Positions 41,674 through 53,288 of a stretch of DNA of 64,000 bases are shown here, piece after piece (position 1 is the first letter of the stretch; each line of letters begins with the position of its first letter). The stretch is from assembly GCA_000149265.1 (NCBI GenBank), contig CH003425.1:195922-259921 (forward strand), written 5' to 3'. The translations under genes and the position numbers were made by a program. Origin of the DNA: Ciona savignyi. Lineage: Eukaryota > Chordata > Ascidiacea > Phlebobranchia > Cionidae. The notes under the pieces were generated by a model. That model made no database searches, was not told the DNA's origin, and was given only the letters and a program-made list of their open reading frames with translations.

Positions 41674-43349
41674 TGTCAAGGGGCGCGGCTTAAAAACTTT
41701 ACGAATACCTGGTTTCTACCTTGCCAGTATTGACAACAATGCAACGCAATGAGCGAAACGTCATAGCGCCTGGAGCAAGAACATGCCACAGACATATAAA
41801 GGAAATGGCCGAAGTCAGTCAACCAGAAACGTTCAGAGAAGCAACGAAGTGAGGAGAGTTAAAACGATAGAAAGGCGCATATGTTAAATATTTTAGGAGG
41901 ACATGTAAGATTGGTAATAGTAATGTTGGACAGTCACTAAACTATGAAAAATGAATTAGGGCAGATTAGCAACGCAGTATGCATTTAGAGAGTCATGGAC
42001 TCTGTTTTGTTTCTTTGTGACCTATTGTGACACGGCCGTATTTCTGTTCGTTTCGGGGTTCAGTTGCAATGCTCGCAAACGCGAACTAATGCAGGATTAC
42101 TTAGATGAAAGAGAGGTTATAAAGATATAAAGTCGGGTATAAATTAATATAAATTGGTGATTGCTGTATGGGTTAAAATAATACTACATTAATTATAACC
42201 TATTTCGCTTACGCTCGCCTCTGACTATTTTAATTGTATAAAGAACATCTTAAGCATTCATACGCAATGTATAATACAGTAAGTATAGCGCTAACAGCAT
42301 GGTATGTCACTTATTTCAATGTATTTTAAACACATTAGATAAACTTTATTCTAATAGTATGGGCTTTCACCAAGTCCATTTTGTATTAAGTTGGTATGTG
42401 TATCGGTCGCATTAACCATTCGGGAATACGACCGTGCAGCATTGTCGTTTCCTCTACGGATTCCCTAACTTTAAAGCTTGCCACCCCTTTCAATTTATTA
42501 TAATTTTCTGCGGCCCTTCTTCACGTTTAAAATTCTCAACAGATTTGTTTAAAATCCTACCAAATATATCGCCTACGAGAATGCAATCGGTATCTGCCTT
42601 ACATCAGCACTCATAAACATATTATCTTTGGCTAGGTTGATAACAGACCGTGCACGCTTGCATTGTTTTAGATCACGTGATTAATACGTCCTGTGCATTA
42701 AGGTATGCCAAGTGGTGCAAGTAGGAGGCTTTCACTTCTCGCTGTGTGCTTCAACACTAGGGATGCAAGTATACAGTTTGTTGTTAAACATGGCTTACAA
42801 AAACAAGCCACGTATTTGCGTATGACACCAAAAGTTTGACAAGCGTCTATTAGCGTTCTTCGTAAATATTGGTATCGTAAAGTTTTTCTATTAACCTCAA
42901 TTACACAAAACATCATTTACTTGTCGTTGATTGTTAGATTGTTAAAGTAATTGACCAACAATATCAATTTGATTGTTGAACTTTATATTGCATAATAACT
43001 TAAGCTATGCTAAGTTAGTAAATAAGGAGACCACATCTGGAACGATAATCGAAATACGCGTTTATTAGTGTAGTATCAATAGTAACGCGATTATCGATAT
43101 TTCGTCGCAGCCCTATTCTAAACAGTCTACATACGATATACAATAGATGTATGAGTTTGTGTGAAATTGATGTGCACTTTGCGTCCCCAAAAATCCATTG
43201 CTCGACCCCCAGTTTGGAAATCGCTGGTTTATCTTATATTGGAAGCAAAAAATATTATTATATTACGCGAGTTATTTGCAAAGTTTGTAACATCATCATC
43301 CTACCCAATCATCAGCATTTATTAACATTATATTATATTATATTCACAG
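41674..43349. other. Zinc-finger upstream cassette with MITE
   Basis: The start (GTCAAGGGGCGCGGCTT) matches 28495. The cassette block with AAGAACATGCCACAGACA is at about 41780 and the antisense tRNA-like head at about 42403-42437. The hAT-type MITE is at 42758-43115. A right hAT-type terminus (CGACCCCCAGTTTGG ... CGCTGG) of another family lies at about 43199-43226 and is shared with 62616. Confidence 0.6.
42758..43115. mobile_element. hAT-type MITE of the cassette
   Basis: Begins TAGGGATGCAAGTAT and ends ATTTCGTCGCAGCCCTA. The flanking 8-mers TTCAACAC and TTCTAAAC agree at 6 of 8 positions. 358 bp, no coding capacity. The positional equivalent at 35277-35716 is longer and more decayed. Confidence 0.6.
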
Positions 43350-43478
43350 CGCTATATAATATGGACGTCAAATGTAATAGACGTTTTATTTTATTCATAA
43401 CCACATACGTAGCAGTAAAAGGGTAATATGTATTTAAAAAAAGGTAATACATTTAGAATAAATCATCCTCATTTTTAG
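43350..43478 (+). promoter_or_regulatory. Promoter-like module of the zinc-finger pseudogene
   Basis: GCTATATAATATGGACGTC, then AATAGACGTTTTATTTTATT: both half-sites are shortened. The leader has CATTTTTAG before GTGAATAAAG. The module survives although the gene below is dead. Confidence 0.45.
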
Positions 43479-43512
43479 GTGAATAAAGTTAGTGTAAAAA
43501 AATAATTATAAA

Positions 43513-44300
43513 ATGGGTAAATAATCAATTACCGTTTCTGTTTATTTAAAAACACACCGAAAAACTCAAGTACAATCGAAGACTTAGGATAGGATATGGA
43601 TCTTTATCCCCGTGAATGGTAAAACCAAGGGGGCTATCACACGGGCAATCGTCAGATCACCTCGCGCCCATCGTCGGGTTACCGGAGCTATTGCAGTGTG
43701 TTGTATATGATAGACACGTTCCTTCAATTTGGTAGAACCCATTAATCCGCTGGGTTCAGGCAATGTCCGTAAAGTGCCTTGCCCAAGGACACAACCGACT
43801 AGCTAGCGACCAGTTTCGCACCTGCAACCTTTCGATTGAAAGGCAACGCACTTAACCGCTAGACCAACGTGCCGGACGAATGTAATGTGTGTGAACAATC
43901 GTTTCAATTTGTAAGTAAGTTAAAAGCACATAAGAGAATTCACGTTAAAGATAAACCATACAAACGTACTGTGTGTGAAAAATCGTTTAAAGAAGCAGGT
44001 ACTTTAAAAAGACACCAAATAATTCACACTGGAGAGAAACCTCACAAATGCACGGTGTGTAAAAAATCGTTTACACAAGCAAGTCATTTGAAACGACACG
44101 AAATTATTCACACTGTAAATGAACCTACAAATGGAAGGAAACCTTATGTGTGTGAAATATCGCTTAAAGAATCAGGTATGATTTATACCGCAAACGTAAT
44201 ATTAACAAAAATACTGGAAACTTACATTGATGGTTCAACTACGTCTTCTTACGCAAAAATTGTACCTTACGGATGTTATCAGTTTGCAACATGTTCGTAA
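43513..44300 (+). pseudogene. C2H2 zinc-finger pseudogene with early stop and SINE insertion
   Basis: The start reads ATG GGT AAA TAA, a stop at the fourth codon where paralogues have Ser or another residue. Half-finger sequence follows (TTAAAAACACACCGAAAAAC). A SINE at 43584-43874 then interrupts the first finger. The later part (from 43880) is open: a half finger, one finger with Arg for the first Cys, one good finger ([21 protein letters not shown]) and a decayed tail. Counterpart of 1-757. Confidence 0.82.
43584..43874 (-). mobile_element. SINE inside the zinc-finger pseudogene
   Basis: Same insertion as 8-309 in copy A, with a shorter TATCC tail. Its presence in both copies dates it before the segmental duplication. 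Confidence 0.85.
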
Positions 44301-45632
44301 TTAATAAATCGGCACATGTTTAGCTGGATAAACATTGGTATAAAAAATGCAAGGATTTATTTTAATTTTCTATTTAGAGTAATTACGATTTACTAAAGTC
44401 TTTGTCATTTTATCATTGAAGTTTATAATTTGTTTTTAGGTATTTACCTGGCATGGAATACAAGGAAAATCAATGTTGTTAAAGCAAAATAACTTCTTAA
44501 TCTATCGTTAAAACAATAAGCATCAACCTTTGGAATCAGGATCATTTTACGAAACTTTTGTTTAATAATCTTATACAAAAACTAGAATAAAAATGTAGAT
44601 ATTTCTTTTAGTGTAGGAAGGTTTAATATAATTGGGGCGCCTAATAATTTAGTTTTCTTTACCATTTTCAAGTTTACATGATTATTTTTATTGTGATCGC
44701 ACATACAACAGAAGCTTGTTTTGTAGGTTACCTTTAACTCAGCATTTTCCACATTTTGCTGAGTCATTAATCACGATGCTTTTACTACCTCACTGCATGT
44801 CCGCTTCTTATACAGTTTGTTTATTACCTCAACGACAGCCAGCCCCTCAGGCCTTATATTTAAAATCACAAGTCGTGTCTAATTGATTTTTCCAAATCGT
44901 AATTTTCATTATGGGTAAAAGTAATAATTGTCGATGTATTTATTTTCTTGTAATTAGACAAATTTGATGACGTATACGTTGACGTGATTGTATCCGGTGT
45001 TGCGTTGCATTGGTTTGATGGAATAAAATTTTACAGGGAGTCAATTATAACCGGATTATGTCCTTCGCATATCGGTATTCAAAGTTATTCCCAATGGGTA
45101 TTTCCGGTGATATGGAGAATATGACAGAGTTTGGTTTGAATCTGTTGGATCACTAACTTTACTCTTGGCTTGATGAGGATAGTCTTTACAGAGATATTAA
45201 TCAAATCGAACGAAACCGATACAGCGATATTATAAGAAATTTCCATTTGAGAAAGAAAGCGAGACGATAGATGCTCCATTGAGTACTTGTTTACGCCAGA
45301 TGACGTAGGTATGTTGTTATAATCAATGGATGCTTATAACAACTTTATTGGAGTACGGTCGTGTGGTTGAATCGTTAACGCGACGGATACACATACCGAC
45401 TTACATAATTTTCGAAACTAAGGTAAAAAGGCGATATTGGAAGCAAGGCGCAGAGATGAGTTGCAACATCTTTCTGTCTATGATCGGGTAAAATAAATTG
45501 TTAAAGTTTGATTACCCCATGATTTTGTGAAAGAACTGTTGGTTGGGGGCTGTAGAAAAATAAAGAAGTTCATCTGTTCATAATTTGTGTGTTACTATTT
45601 AAAAAATTATACTTGGAATTATTTATTTTAAA
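44301..45632. other. 3' flank of pseudogene, no gene seen
   Basis: Matches 758-2067, including the tRNA-like head near 45357-45400. Confidence 0.6.
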
Positions 45633-47171
45633 TATGGGTCCCAGTTGAAAATTTGGGACACATATTGTTTTTGTCCGTTTTTTTTTCGTTTTTTTTCCTC
45701 AAAGGTTTGACAGGCATGGCATGTCGCCCCGACATCTACCAGAAGGAATAATGGAATCGTAACGAAACTTAGACATTCGTTAGACAACATGGTCTAGATA
45801 TGCAGAAACCAAAATTTTGGGTGATAAATCAAGGGGAATTTCCCTGGGAGGTTAAAAACCAAAACGGTATTTTTTATGAAAAATTTAGGTTTTTGTGGCA
45901 TAGCGCTTAAACGGCTGCTCCAATTTAAATAAGATTTGGTGGAATGTAAGTGCATTAGGCACTGATTTAACACTTGGAAGAAATAAAAAAATTACCTAGG
46001 GAAATACCCTAAAAAATAAGATTTTGTTCTCAAATCATGATTGTGACAGGCATACCATGTCGCCCCGACATCTACCAAAAGGAATATTGGAATAAAAATA
46101 AAAATTTAACATTTATTAGACAACATGGTCTAGATATCCAGAAACCAAAATGTTGGGTGATAAATCTAAGGAAATTCCCCGGAGACGTTAATAACCAAAA
46201 CGGTATTTTTTTTAAAAAAACTAGTTTTTTTGTTGCATAGCGCTTGAACGGCTGCTCCAATCCGATTAAGATATGGTGGAATGTAAGTGCATTACCTACT
46301 AATTTAACAATTAGAAGAAAAAAAAAATATATATCTATGGAAATACCCTAAAAAATAACATTTTGTTCTCAAATCATAATTGTGACAGGCCATGGCATGA
46401 CGCCCCGACATCTACCATAAGAAAGAATAAAATAGTAATAAAGCTTTGTCCTTTGTTAGATAACATGAAATAGATAAGCAGGAGCAAAATATTGGGTGAT
46501 AAATCTAGGGGAACTCCCCGGAGACGTTAAAATCCAAAACGGTTATTTTTCTAAAAAAATTAGCTTTTCGGAAAATAGCGTTTAACCGGCTGCTCTAATT
46601 TTGATGAGATTTAGTGGAACGCTAGATCGTTAGCTACCCTGTGTCACTAAAAAGAAAGAAAAAAAATTACTTAGGGTAACTCCCTTATAAACAAAGATAT
46701 GTTCCTGACTCATGATTGTGACAAGCATGCCACATTGCACTGACATTTCTAACAAGGATTCGTCAAATCAGATTAAAACTTTAAGAATTGATAGTTAACA
46801 TGACCCACATATGTAAAAACATAAACTTATTTACCAAGCCCACGGGGAATTCCCCGAAGACATGAAAACTAAATCGATCTGTTTTAGGAATTTAGCTTCA
46901 TTTCAATACAGCACTTAAAAAAGCTTTAATCTAAAACATTTGTGATGAACTCTTTGTAAATCTATCACGATTGTTCTTTTTTACCTACACATGGAGAAGA
47001 AGTTTGGTTGGACAACTATGAGACCCATGAGTTTATGCTTGCAGAAACAATAACTACATACACAGTGTATAAAATACAAAATGTGGTTAGGGACCCTGTA
47101 GCATGAATATATGGCATGCAACATGTGTTTTACAAATGGTGGTGGTTAAACACGTGGTTGACACTCTCTAG
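45633..47171 (+). mobile_element. Palindrome-rich tandem-repeat element, copy B1
   Basis: Counterpart of 2068-3604: ATGGGTCCC start, four units beginning near 45707, 46044, 46381 and 46715, and an end at CTCTCTAG. It is followed at once by an inverted, truncated copy. Confidence 0.75.
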
Positions 47172-48806
47172 TTCCTTTTGGTAGATGTCAGGGCGTTATG
47201 CCATGCCTGTCACAATCATAATTTGAGAACAAAATCTTTTTTAGGGTATTTTATCTATATAATTTTTTTTCATTTTTTCTAATTGTTAAATTAGTAGGTA
47301 ATGCACTTACATTCCACGTAAGTCTGAATCAGATTGAAGCAGCGCGCCATTCCCAAAACAGTTTTTTTTAGAAAAAATACCGGATTCTAGGTGTTTAACG
47401 GACCGCCGGGGAGATTTCCCCTGGATCTTACCCCCCTATAACTTTTGGTTATCTGTTCATCTAGATCATGTTGTGTAACAAATACCAAAGTTTATTTGTC
47501 GCATTTCATTTTATCCTTCCGGTAGATGTCGGGGCGACATGGCGTGCTTGTCACAATCATGATTTGAAAACAAAATGTTATTTTTTAGGGTATTTCCCTA
47601 GGTATTTTTTTTATTTCTTCCAAGTGTTAAATCAGTTACTAATGCACTTACATTTTACCAAATCTGATTCAAATTGGAGCTGCCGTTCAAGCGCTATGCC
47701 CCAAAAAACTAGTTTTTTAGAAAAAAAATACCGTTTTGGTTTTTAACGTTCCAGGGGAATTCCCCTGGTTTTATCTCCCAAAATTTTAGTTTCTGTTCAT
47801 CTAGACCATGTTGTCTAACAAATGGCAAAGTCTCATTGCGATTCCATTTTTCCTTCTGGTAGATGTCGGGGCGACATGCCATGCCTGTCAAGCGTTTGAC
47901 GAAAAAAAAGAAAAAAAAGAAAAAGAAAAAAAAAACGGACAAAAACAATACGTGTCCCAATATTTCAAATAGGACCCATAACTAGAGAGTGTCAACCACG
48001 TGTTTAACCACCACTATTTGTAAAACACATTTTTGTATGCCATATATTCATACTACAGGATCCCTAACCTCAAATTGTATTTTATACACCGAGTATGTAC
48101 CGGTAGTTTGTTTCTGCAAGCATAAACAAACGCATAGGTCCCAGAGTTATCAACCAAACTTATTTTCCATATTTAAATTAAAAAAGAATACTCGTGTTAC
48201 TTTAACAAAAATTTTACCACAAAAGTTTTAAACTAGAATTTCTTTTCAAGCGCTGTAGTGAAATTTGTCCGGTCCGTTGGTCTAACGGTTAAGATCGTCG
48301 CCATTCAATCGAAAGGTTGCAGGTGCGAAACTGGTCGCTAGCTAGTCGGTTGTGTCCTTGGGAAAGGCACTTTACAGACATTGCCTGAACCCAGCGAATT
48401 AATGGGTTCTACCAAATTGAAGGAACGTGTCTATCATATACAACACACTGCAATAGCTCCGGTAACCCGACGATGGGCGCAAGGTTATCTGATGATTTCC
48501 CGTATGTTAACCCCCTTGGTTTTCCCATTCACGGGGATAAAAATGAATATCCTTTTATGCATATGCAACACACTGCAATAGCTCCGCTAACCCGACGATG
48601 GGGGCGAGGTGATCTGATGATTGCCCGTGTTTTAACCCCTTTGGTTTTCCCATTCACGGGGATAAAAATGAATATCCTATCCTATCCTAAATAAAGCTAA
48701 ATTCGAAAAACAGACATTAGTTTTTCATAGCTTCGGGGAACCCCCCAAGAGTTTACTACATAACTATCTGTTTTAAATAGGTGGGCCATGTTATCTAACA
48801 ATTATT
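47172..48806 (-). mobile_element. Two inverted tandem-repeat elements, truncated, with a nested SINE
   Basis: 47172-47979 is in minus orientation, with two-plus units and a complete ATGGGTCCT-type terminus at 47979. 47982-48806 is the 3' block and a partial unit of another minus-strand element, starting CTAGAGAGTG and split by the SINE at 48263-48690. With the plus-strand copies on both sides this forms large inverted repeats. Confidence 0.68.
48263..48690 (+). mobile_element. Full-length SINE with doubled tail module
   Basis: The head has box A (TTGGTCTAACGGTTAAG) and box B (AGGTGCGAAACTGG). The body follows, and then the 3' module with CACACTGCAATAGCTCC, which occurs twice, 124 bp apart (about 48446 and 48570). 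The tail is TATCCTATCCTA. It is inserted in a tandem-repeat element at GAAAT..., with about 4 bases possibly duplicated. Confidence 0.85.
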
Positions 48807-50374
48807 GTGGGTCCCATTTGAAAAATTGTGACACATATTGTTTTTGTCCATTTTTTATTTTTTTATTTTTTATTTTTTTTTCGCCAAACGCTTGACAGGC
48901 ATGGCATGTCGCCCNNNNNNNNNNNNNNNNNNNNNNNNNNNNNNNNNNNNNNNNNNNNNNNNNNNNNNNNNNNNNNNNNNNNNNNNNNNNNNNNNNNNNN
49001 NNNNNNNNNNNNNNCGCTATGAGACTTTGCCATTTGTTAGACAACATGGTCTAGATGAACAGAAACTAAAATTTTGGGAGATAAAACCAGAGGAATTCCC
49101 CTGGAACGTTAAAAACCAAAACGGCATTTTTTTTCTAAAAAACTAGTTTTGTGGGGCATAGCGCTTGAACGGCAGCTCCAATTTGAATCAGATTTGGTTA
49201 AATGTTAGTGCATTAGTAACTAATTTAACACTTGGAAGAAATAAAAAAATTACCTAGGGAAATACCCTAAAAAATAACATTTTGTTTTCAAATCATGATT
49301 GTGACAAGCACGCCATGTCGCCTCGACATCTACCGGAAGGAAAAATGAAATCGCAATTAAACTTTGGTATTTGTTACACAACATGGTCTAGAAGAACAGA
49401 AACCAAAAGTTTGGGGGGTAAATCCAGGGGAATTCCCCGGGGGCGTTAAACACCAAAACGGTAATTTTTCTAAAAAAGTATCTTTTTTGGCATGACGCTT
49501 GAACGGCTGCTTCAATCTGATTCAGACTTCGTGGAATGTAAGTGCATTACCTACTAATTTAACAATTAGAAAAAATAAAAAAAATTATCTAGGAAAATAC
49601 CCTAAAAAAGATTTTTGTTCTCAAATTATGATTGTGACAGGCATGGCATAACGCCCTGACATCTACCAAAAGGAATAATAGAATAGTAACAAAACTTGGT
49701 CATTTTTTAGACAACATGGTCTAAATATGCAGTAAAAAAATTGTGAGTGATAAATCTAGGGGAATTCCCCTGAGACGTTAAAATCCCAAACGGTAATTTT
49801 TCTAAAAAATTAGCTTTTCGGGCAATAGCGTTTGAACGGCTGCTCTAATTTTGATCAGATTTAGTGGAAATGTCAATTAAAAGAAAGAAAACATTTACTT
49901 AGGGTAACTCCCTTAAAAACGAAGATATGTTCCTGACTCATGATTGTGACAAGCATGCAACATTGCACTGACATCTTCAACAAGGATTCATCAAATTTAA
50001 TTAAAACTTTAAGAATTGTTAGATAACATGACCCACATATGTAAAAACAGACACTTATGTACTAAGCCCATGCGAAATTCCCCGAAGCCATCAAAAACTA
50101 AATCGGGCTGTTTTAGGAATTTAGCTTCATTTCAATACAGCACTTGAAGAAAAAGCTTTAGATTAAAACATTTGTGATAAATCCTTCGTAAATCTAAAGT
50201 TTGGTTTGATAACTTTGGGACCCATGCATTTATGCTTGCAGAAACAAACACTACATACTCAGTGTATAATATACAAAATGTGGTTAGGGACCCTGTATCA
50301 GTAGCATGAATATATGGCATGCAACATGTGTTTTACAAATAGTGGTGGTTAAACACGTTGTTGACACTCTCTAG
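48807..50374 (+). mobile_element. Palindrome-rich tandem-repeat element, copy B3
   Basis: Starts GTGGGTCCC with a weakened hairpin, units near 48893, 49303, 49635 and 49947, ends CTCTCTAG at 50374. It contains a 100-N gap. Its 3' flank (TTAAATATATATCAG) equals that of copy A1, so this is the copy whose right edge is the original one. Confidence 0.72.
48915..49014. other. Assembly gap, 100 N
   Basis: Exactly 100 N inside the first repeat unit of element B3. Near-identical repeats nearby make a collapse or misjoin plausible. Confidence 0.98.
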
Positions 50375-50937
50375 TTAAATATATATCAGTATATGAATCG
50401 GTCGCATTCACTACTCGGCCTTATGACCGTCAAATTTAGCCAGTATTAACAATACAGCGTAATGAGTGAAACGCCATACAACACACCGAGCAAGAACATG
50501 CCACAGACAGAGACAGGAAATGACCGAAGTCAGTCAACCTGCTCACAGAAGCAACTAAGCGAGGAAAGTGAAAACGATAGAAATGCGTATATGTTACGTG
50601 CTATGTGTAAGATTGCTAATAATAATATTGGACAATCACTAAACTGTAAAAATTAAGTTAGGAATAAAATTGGTGTTTAGAAATGCAGTATGGTGCCATG
50701 CATGGAGTACTCGTTTTGTTTCTTTGTGACCTATTTTGACACGACTGTAATTCTGTTCGATTCGGTTCAGTGGCCATGTAGTTGGGAGACTTCGCAAACT
50801 TTGAACTAATGCAAGATTACTTAATCAGTATTCAGGATATAAAGAGATTATATAAAGTCAGGTATAAATTGGTGACTGCTGTATTGGTTAAAATAACACT
50901 GCATTAATTATAACATGTTCGTGACGCTCTCGTTATT
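50375..50937. other. Upstream cassette, split by element B2
   Basis: Matches 3605-3990 and continues with the part that copy A lacks. The antisense tRNA-like head is near 50398-50430. It breaks at GTTATT where element B2 begins and resumes at 52820. Confidence 0.6.
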
Positions 50938-52819
50938 ATGGGTCCCATTTGGAAAAATGGGACACATATTGTTTTTGTCCGTTTTTTTTTTTCTTTTTTT
51001 TTCTTTTTTTTTTTTTCGTCAAAGGTTTGACAGGCATGGCATGGCGCCCCGACATCTACCAGAAGGAATAATCGAATCGTAATGAAACTTAGCCTTTCGC
51101 TAGACAACATGGTCTAGATATGCAGAAACCAAAATTTTGGGTGATAAATCCAGGGGAATTCCCCTGGTAGGTTAAAAACCAAAACGGTATTTTTTATGAA
51201 AAATTTAGCTTTTTGTGGCATAGCGCTTGAACGGCTACTCCAATTTCAATCAGATTTGGTGAAATGTAAGTGTATTAGGCACTGATTTAACATTTGGAAG
51301 AAATAAAAAAATTACCTAGGAAAACACCCTAAAAATAAGATTTTGTACTAATCATAATTGTGACAGGCATACCATGTCGCCCCGACATCTACCAGAAGGA
51401 GTGAAGGAATATCAATGAAAATTTGACATTTTTTAGACAACATGGTCTAGATATGCAGAAACCAAAATGTTGGGTGATAAACTCATGGGACTTACCCTGG
51501 GGCGTTAAAAACCAAAACGGTATTTTTTTCTAAAAAATAGCCTTTTTTGGTCATAGCGCTTAAACGGATGCTACAATTTGAATCAAATTTGGTGGAATGT
51601 AAGTGCATTAGTCACTGATTATACGCTTAAAAAACATAAAAAAATTACTTAGGGAAATACCCTAAAAAATAGGAATTTGTTCTAAAATCATGATTGTGAC
51701 AGGCATGCCATGTCGCCCCGACATCAACCAACAGAAGTAATGGAATCGCAATAAAAAATTGACATTTGTAAGAGAACATAGTCTAGATATGCAAAAACCA
51801 AAATGTTGGGTGATAAATCTAGGGAAATTCCCCTTAGACCTTAAAAACCAATTTTTTTTTCTAAAAAAATAGCCTTTTTTGGGCAAAGCGCGTGAACGGC
51901 TGTTACAATTTAAATTAGATTTGGTGAAATGTAAGTGCATTAGTCATTGATTTAACACTTGAAAGAAATAATAAAATTACCAAGGGAAATACCCAAAAAA
52001 TAGGATATGTTCTTAAATCATGATTGTGACAAGCATGCCATGTCGCCTCGACATCTACCAAGAGGAGTAATGAAATCGCAATGAAAATTGGACATTTGTA
52101 AGACAACATGGTCTATATATGCAGAAGCCAAAATTTTGGGTAATGAATCTTGGGGAATTCCCCTCAGACGTTAAACACCAAAACGTTTTTTTTCTAATAA
52201 ATTAGATTTTGTAGCCATAGCGCTTGAACGGCTGCTCTAATTTTATTAAAATTCGGTAAAATGTTAAAATATTAGACACTCTGTTCCTATTAAAAAAAAG
52301 AAAACATTTACTTATAGGTTAATTTCCATGAAAACGAATATATGTTTCTGAATTGTGATTGTGACAGGCATGCCATAGCCTATCGCACCGACATCTCCAA
52401 CAAGAAGTCGACAAATCAGATTAAAACTTTAAGAATTGTTACATAGCATGACTTACTTATGTATAAACAAAAATTTATCTACTAAACCCAGGGGAATTCC
52501 CTGAAACAATGAAAAACTAAATCGGGCTGTTTTGGGAATTTAGCTTTCTTTCACTATACAGCGCTTGAAAAGAAGGTATAATTTAAAACATTTTTGTTGA
52601 AATGTTCGTCAATTTAAGACGTTTTTTTCTTTATTTAACTAAACATGAAAAATAAGTTTGTTAACTATGGGACCCATGCGTTTATGCTTGCAGAAACAAA
52701 AACTACATACTCAGTGTATAAAATACAAATTGTGGTTAGGGACCCTGTAGCATGAATATAGGTTATACAACATGTGTTTTACAAATAGTGATGGTTAACA
52801 CGTGGTTGACACTCTCTAG
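50938..52819 (+). mobile_element. Palindrome-rich tandem-repeat element, copy B2 (five units)
   Basis: The clearest copy. The 5' hairpin has arms GTCCCATTT and AAATGGGAC (50942-50963). Units start near 51028, 51360, 51698, 52026 and 52361 (spacing 328-338 bp), and the end is CTCTCTAG. Comparison with uninterrupted cassettes (CTATTTTAAATG at 29048, CTATTTTAATTG at 42222) shows insertion between T and T with no longer target duplication. Confidence 0.78.
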
Positions 52820-53132
52820 TTTTAATAAAGAGCATCCTAAGCATTCATAGGCTATTTATAAATACATATGTATCGCCAACAGCAACTTCTGTCGCTTAAT
52901 TCAATATTATATAAACACATGGGATGATCTTTATCCTAATAATGTCGGCTTACTTTTAAATATTTAAATATCTAAAAGTATTAGTCTTGTTGACCGGGCT
53001 ATGTTTTGAATTGTGTTATAAAAGTTTATGTTATATTGCAGGGATAGATTATTATATGGCGCTGGTAATTTGTAAAGATTGTAACCCAAACCCAATCGTC
53101 AGCAATTATTATAACTTTGGTTTATAGTCGCA
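52820..53132. other. Upstream cassette, right part
   Basis: Cassette resumes (TTTTAATAAAGAGCATCC) and runs to the promoter module. From about 53073 it is again shared with copy A. Confidence 0.6.
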
Positions 53133-53255
53133 GCGATATATAATATACACGTCAATGTAGTAAACATGGCAGGATTATTTTATTTCATTCATAACCACAT
53201 ACGTAAGCAGTGAGGTTGCTTGTTTTATTTGAAATAAATCATTGTCATTTTTAGG
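53133..53255 (+). promoter_or_regulatory. Promoter-like module with acceptor, gene at 53289
   Basis: GATATATAATATACACGTC, then GTAGTAAACATGGCAGG (right half-site lost), and a CATTTTTAG acceptor before GTGAATAAAGTAAG. Nearly identical to 4057-4175. Confidence 0.5.
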
Positions 53256-53288
53256 TGAATAAAGTAAGTGTGAATAGTTAAGTATAAA

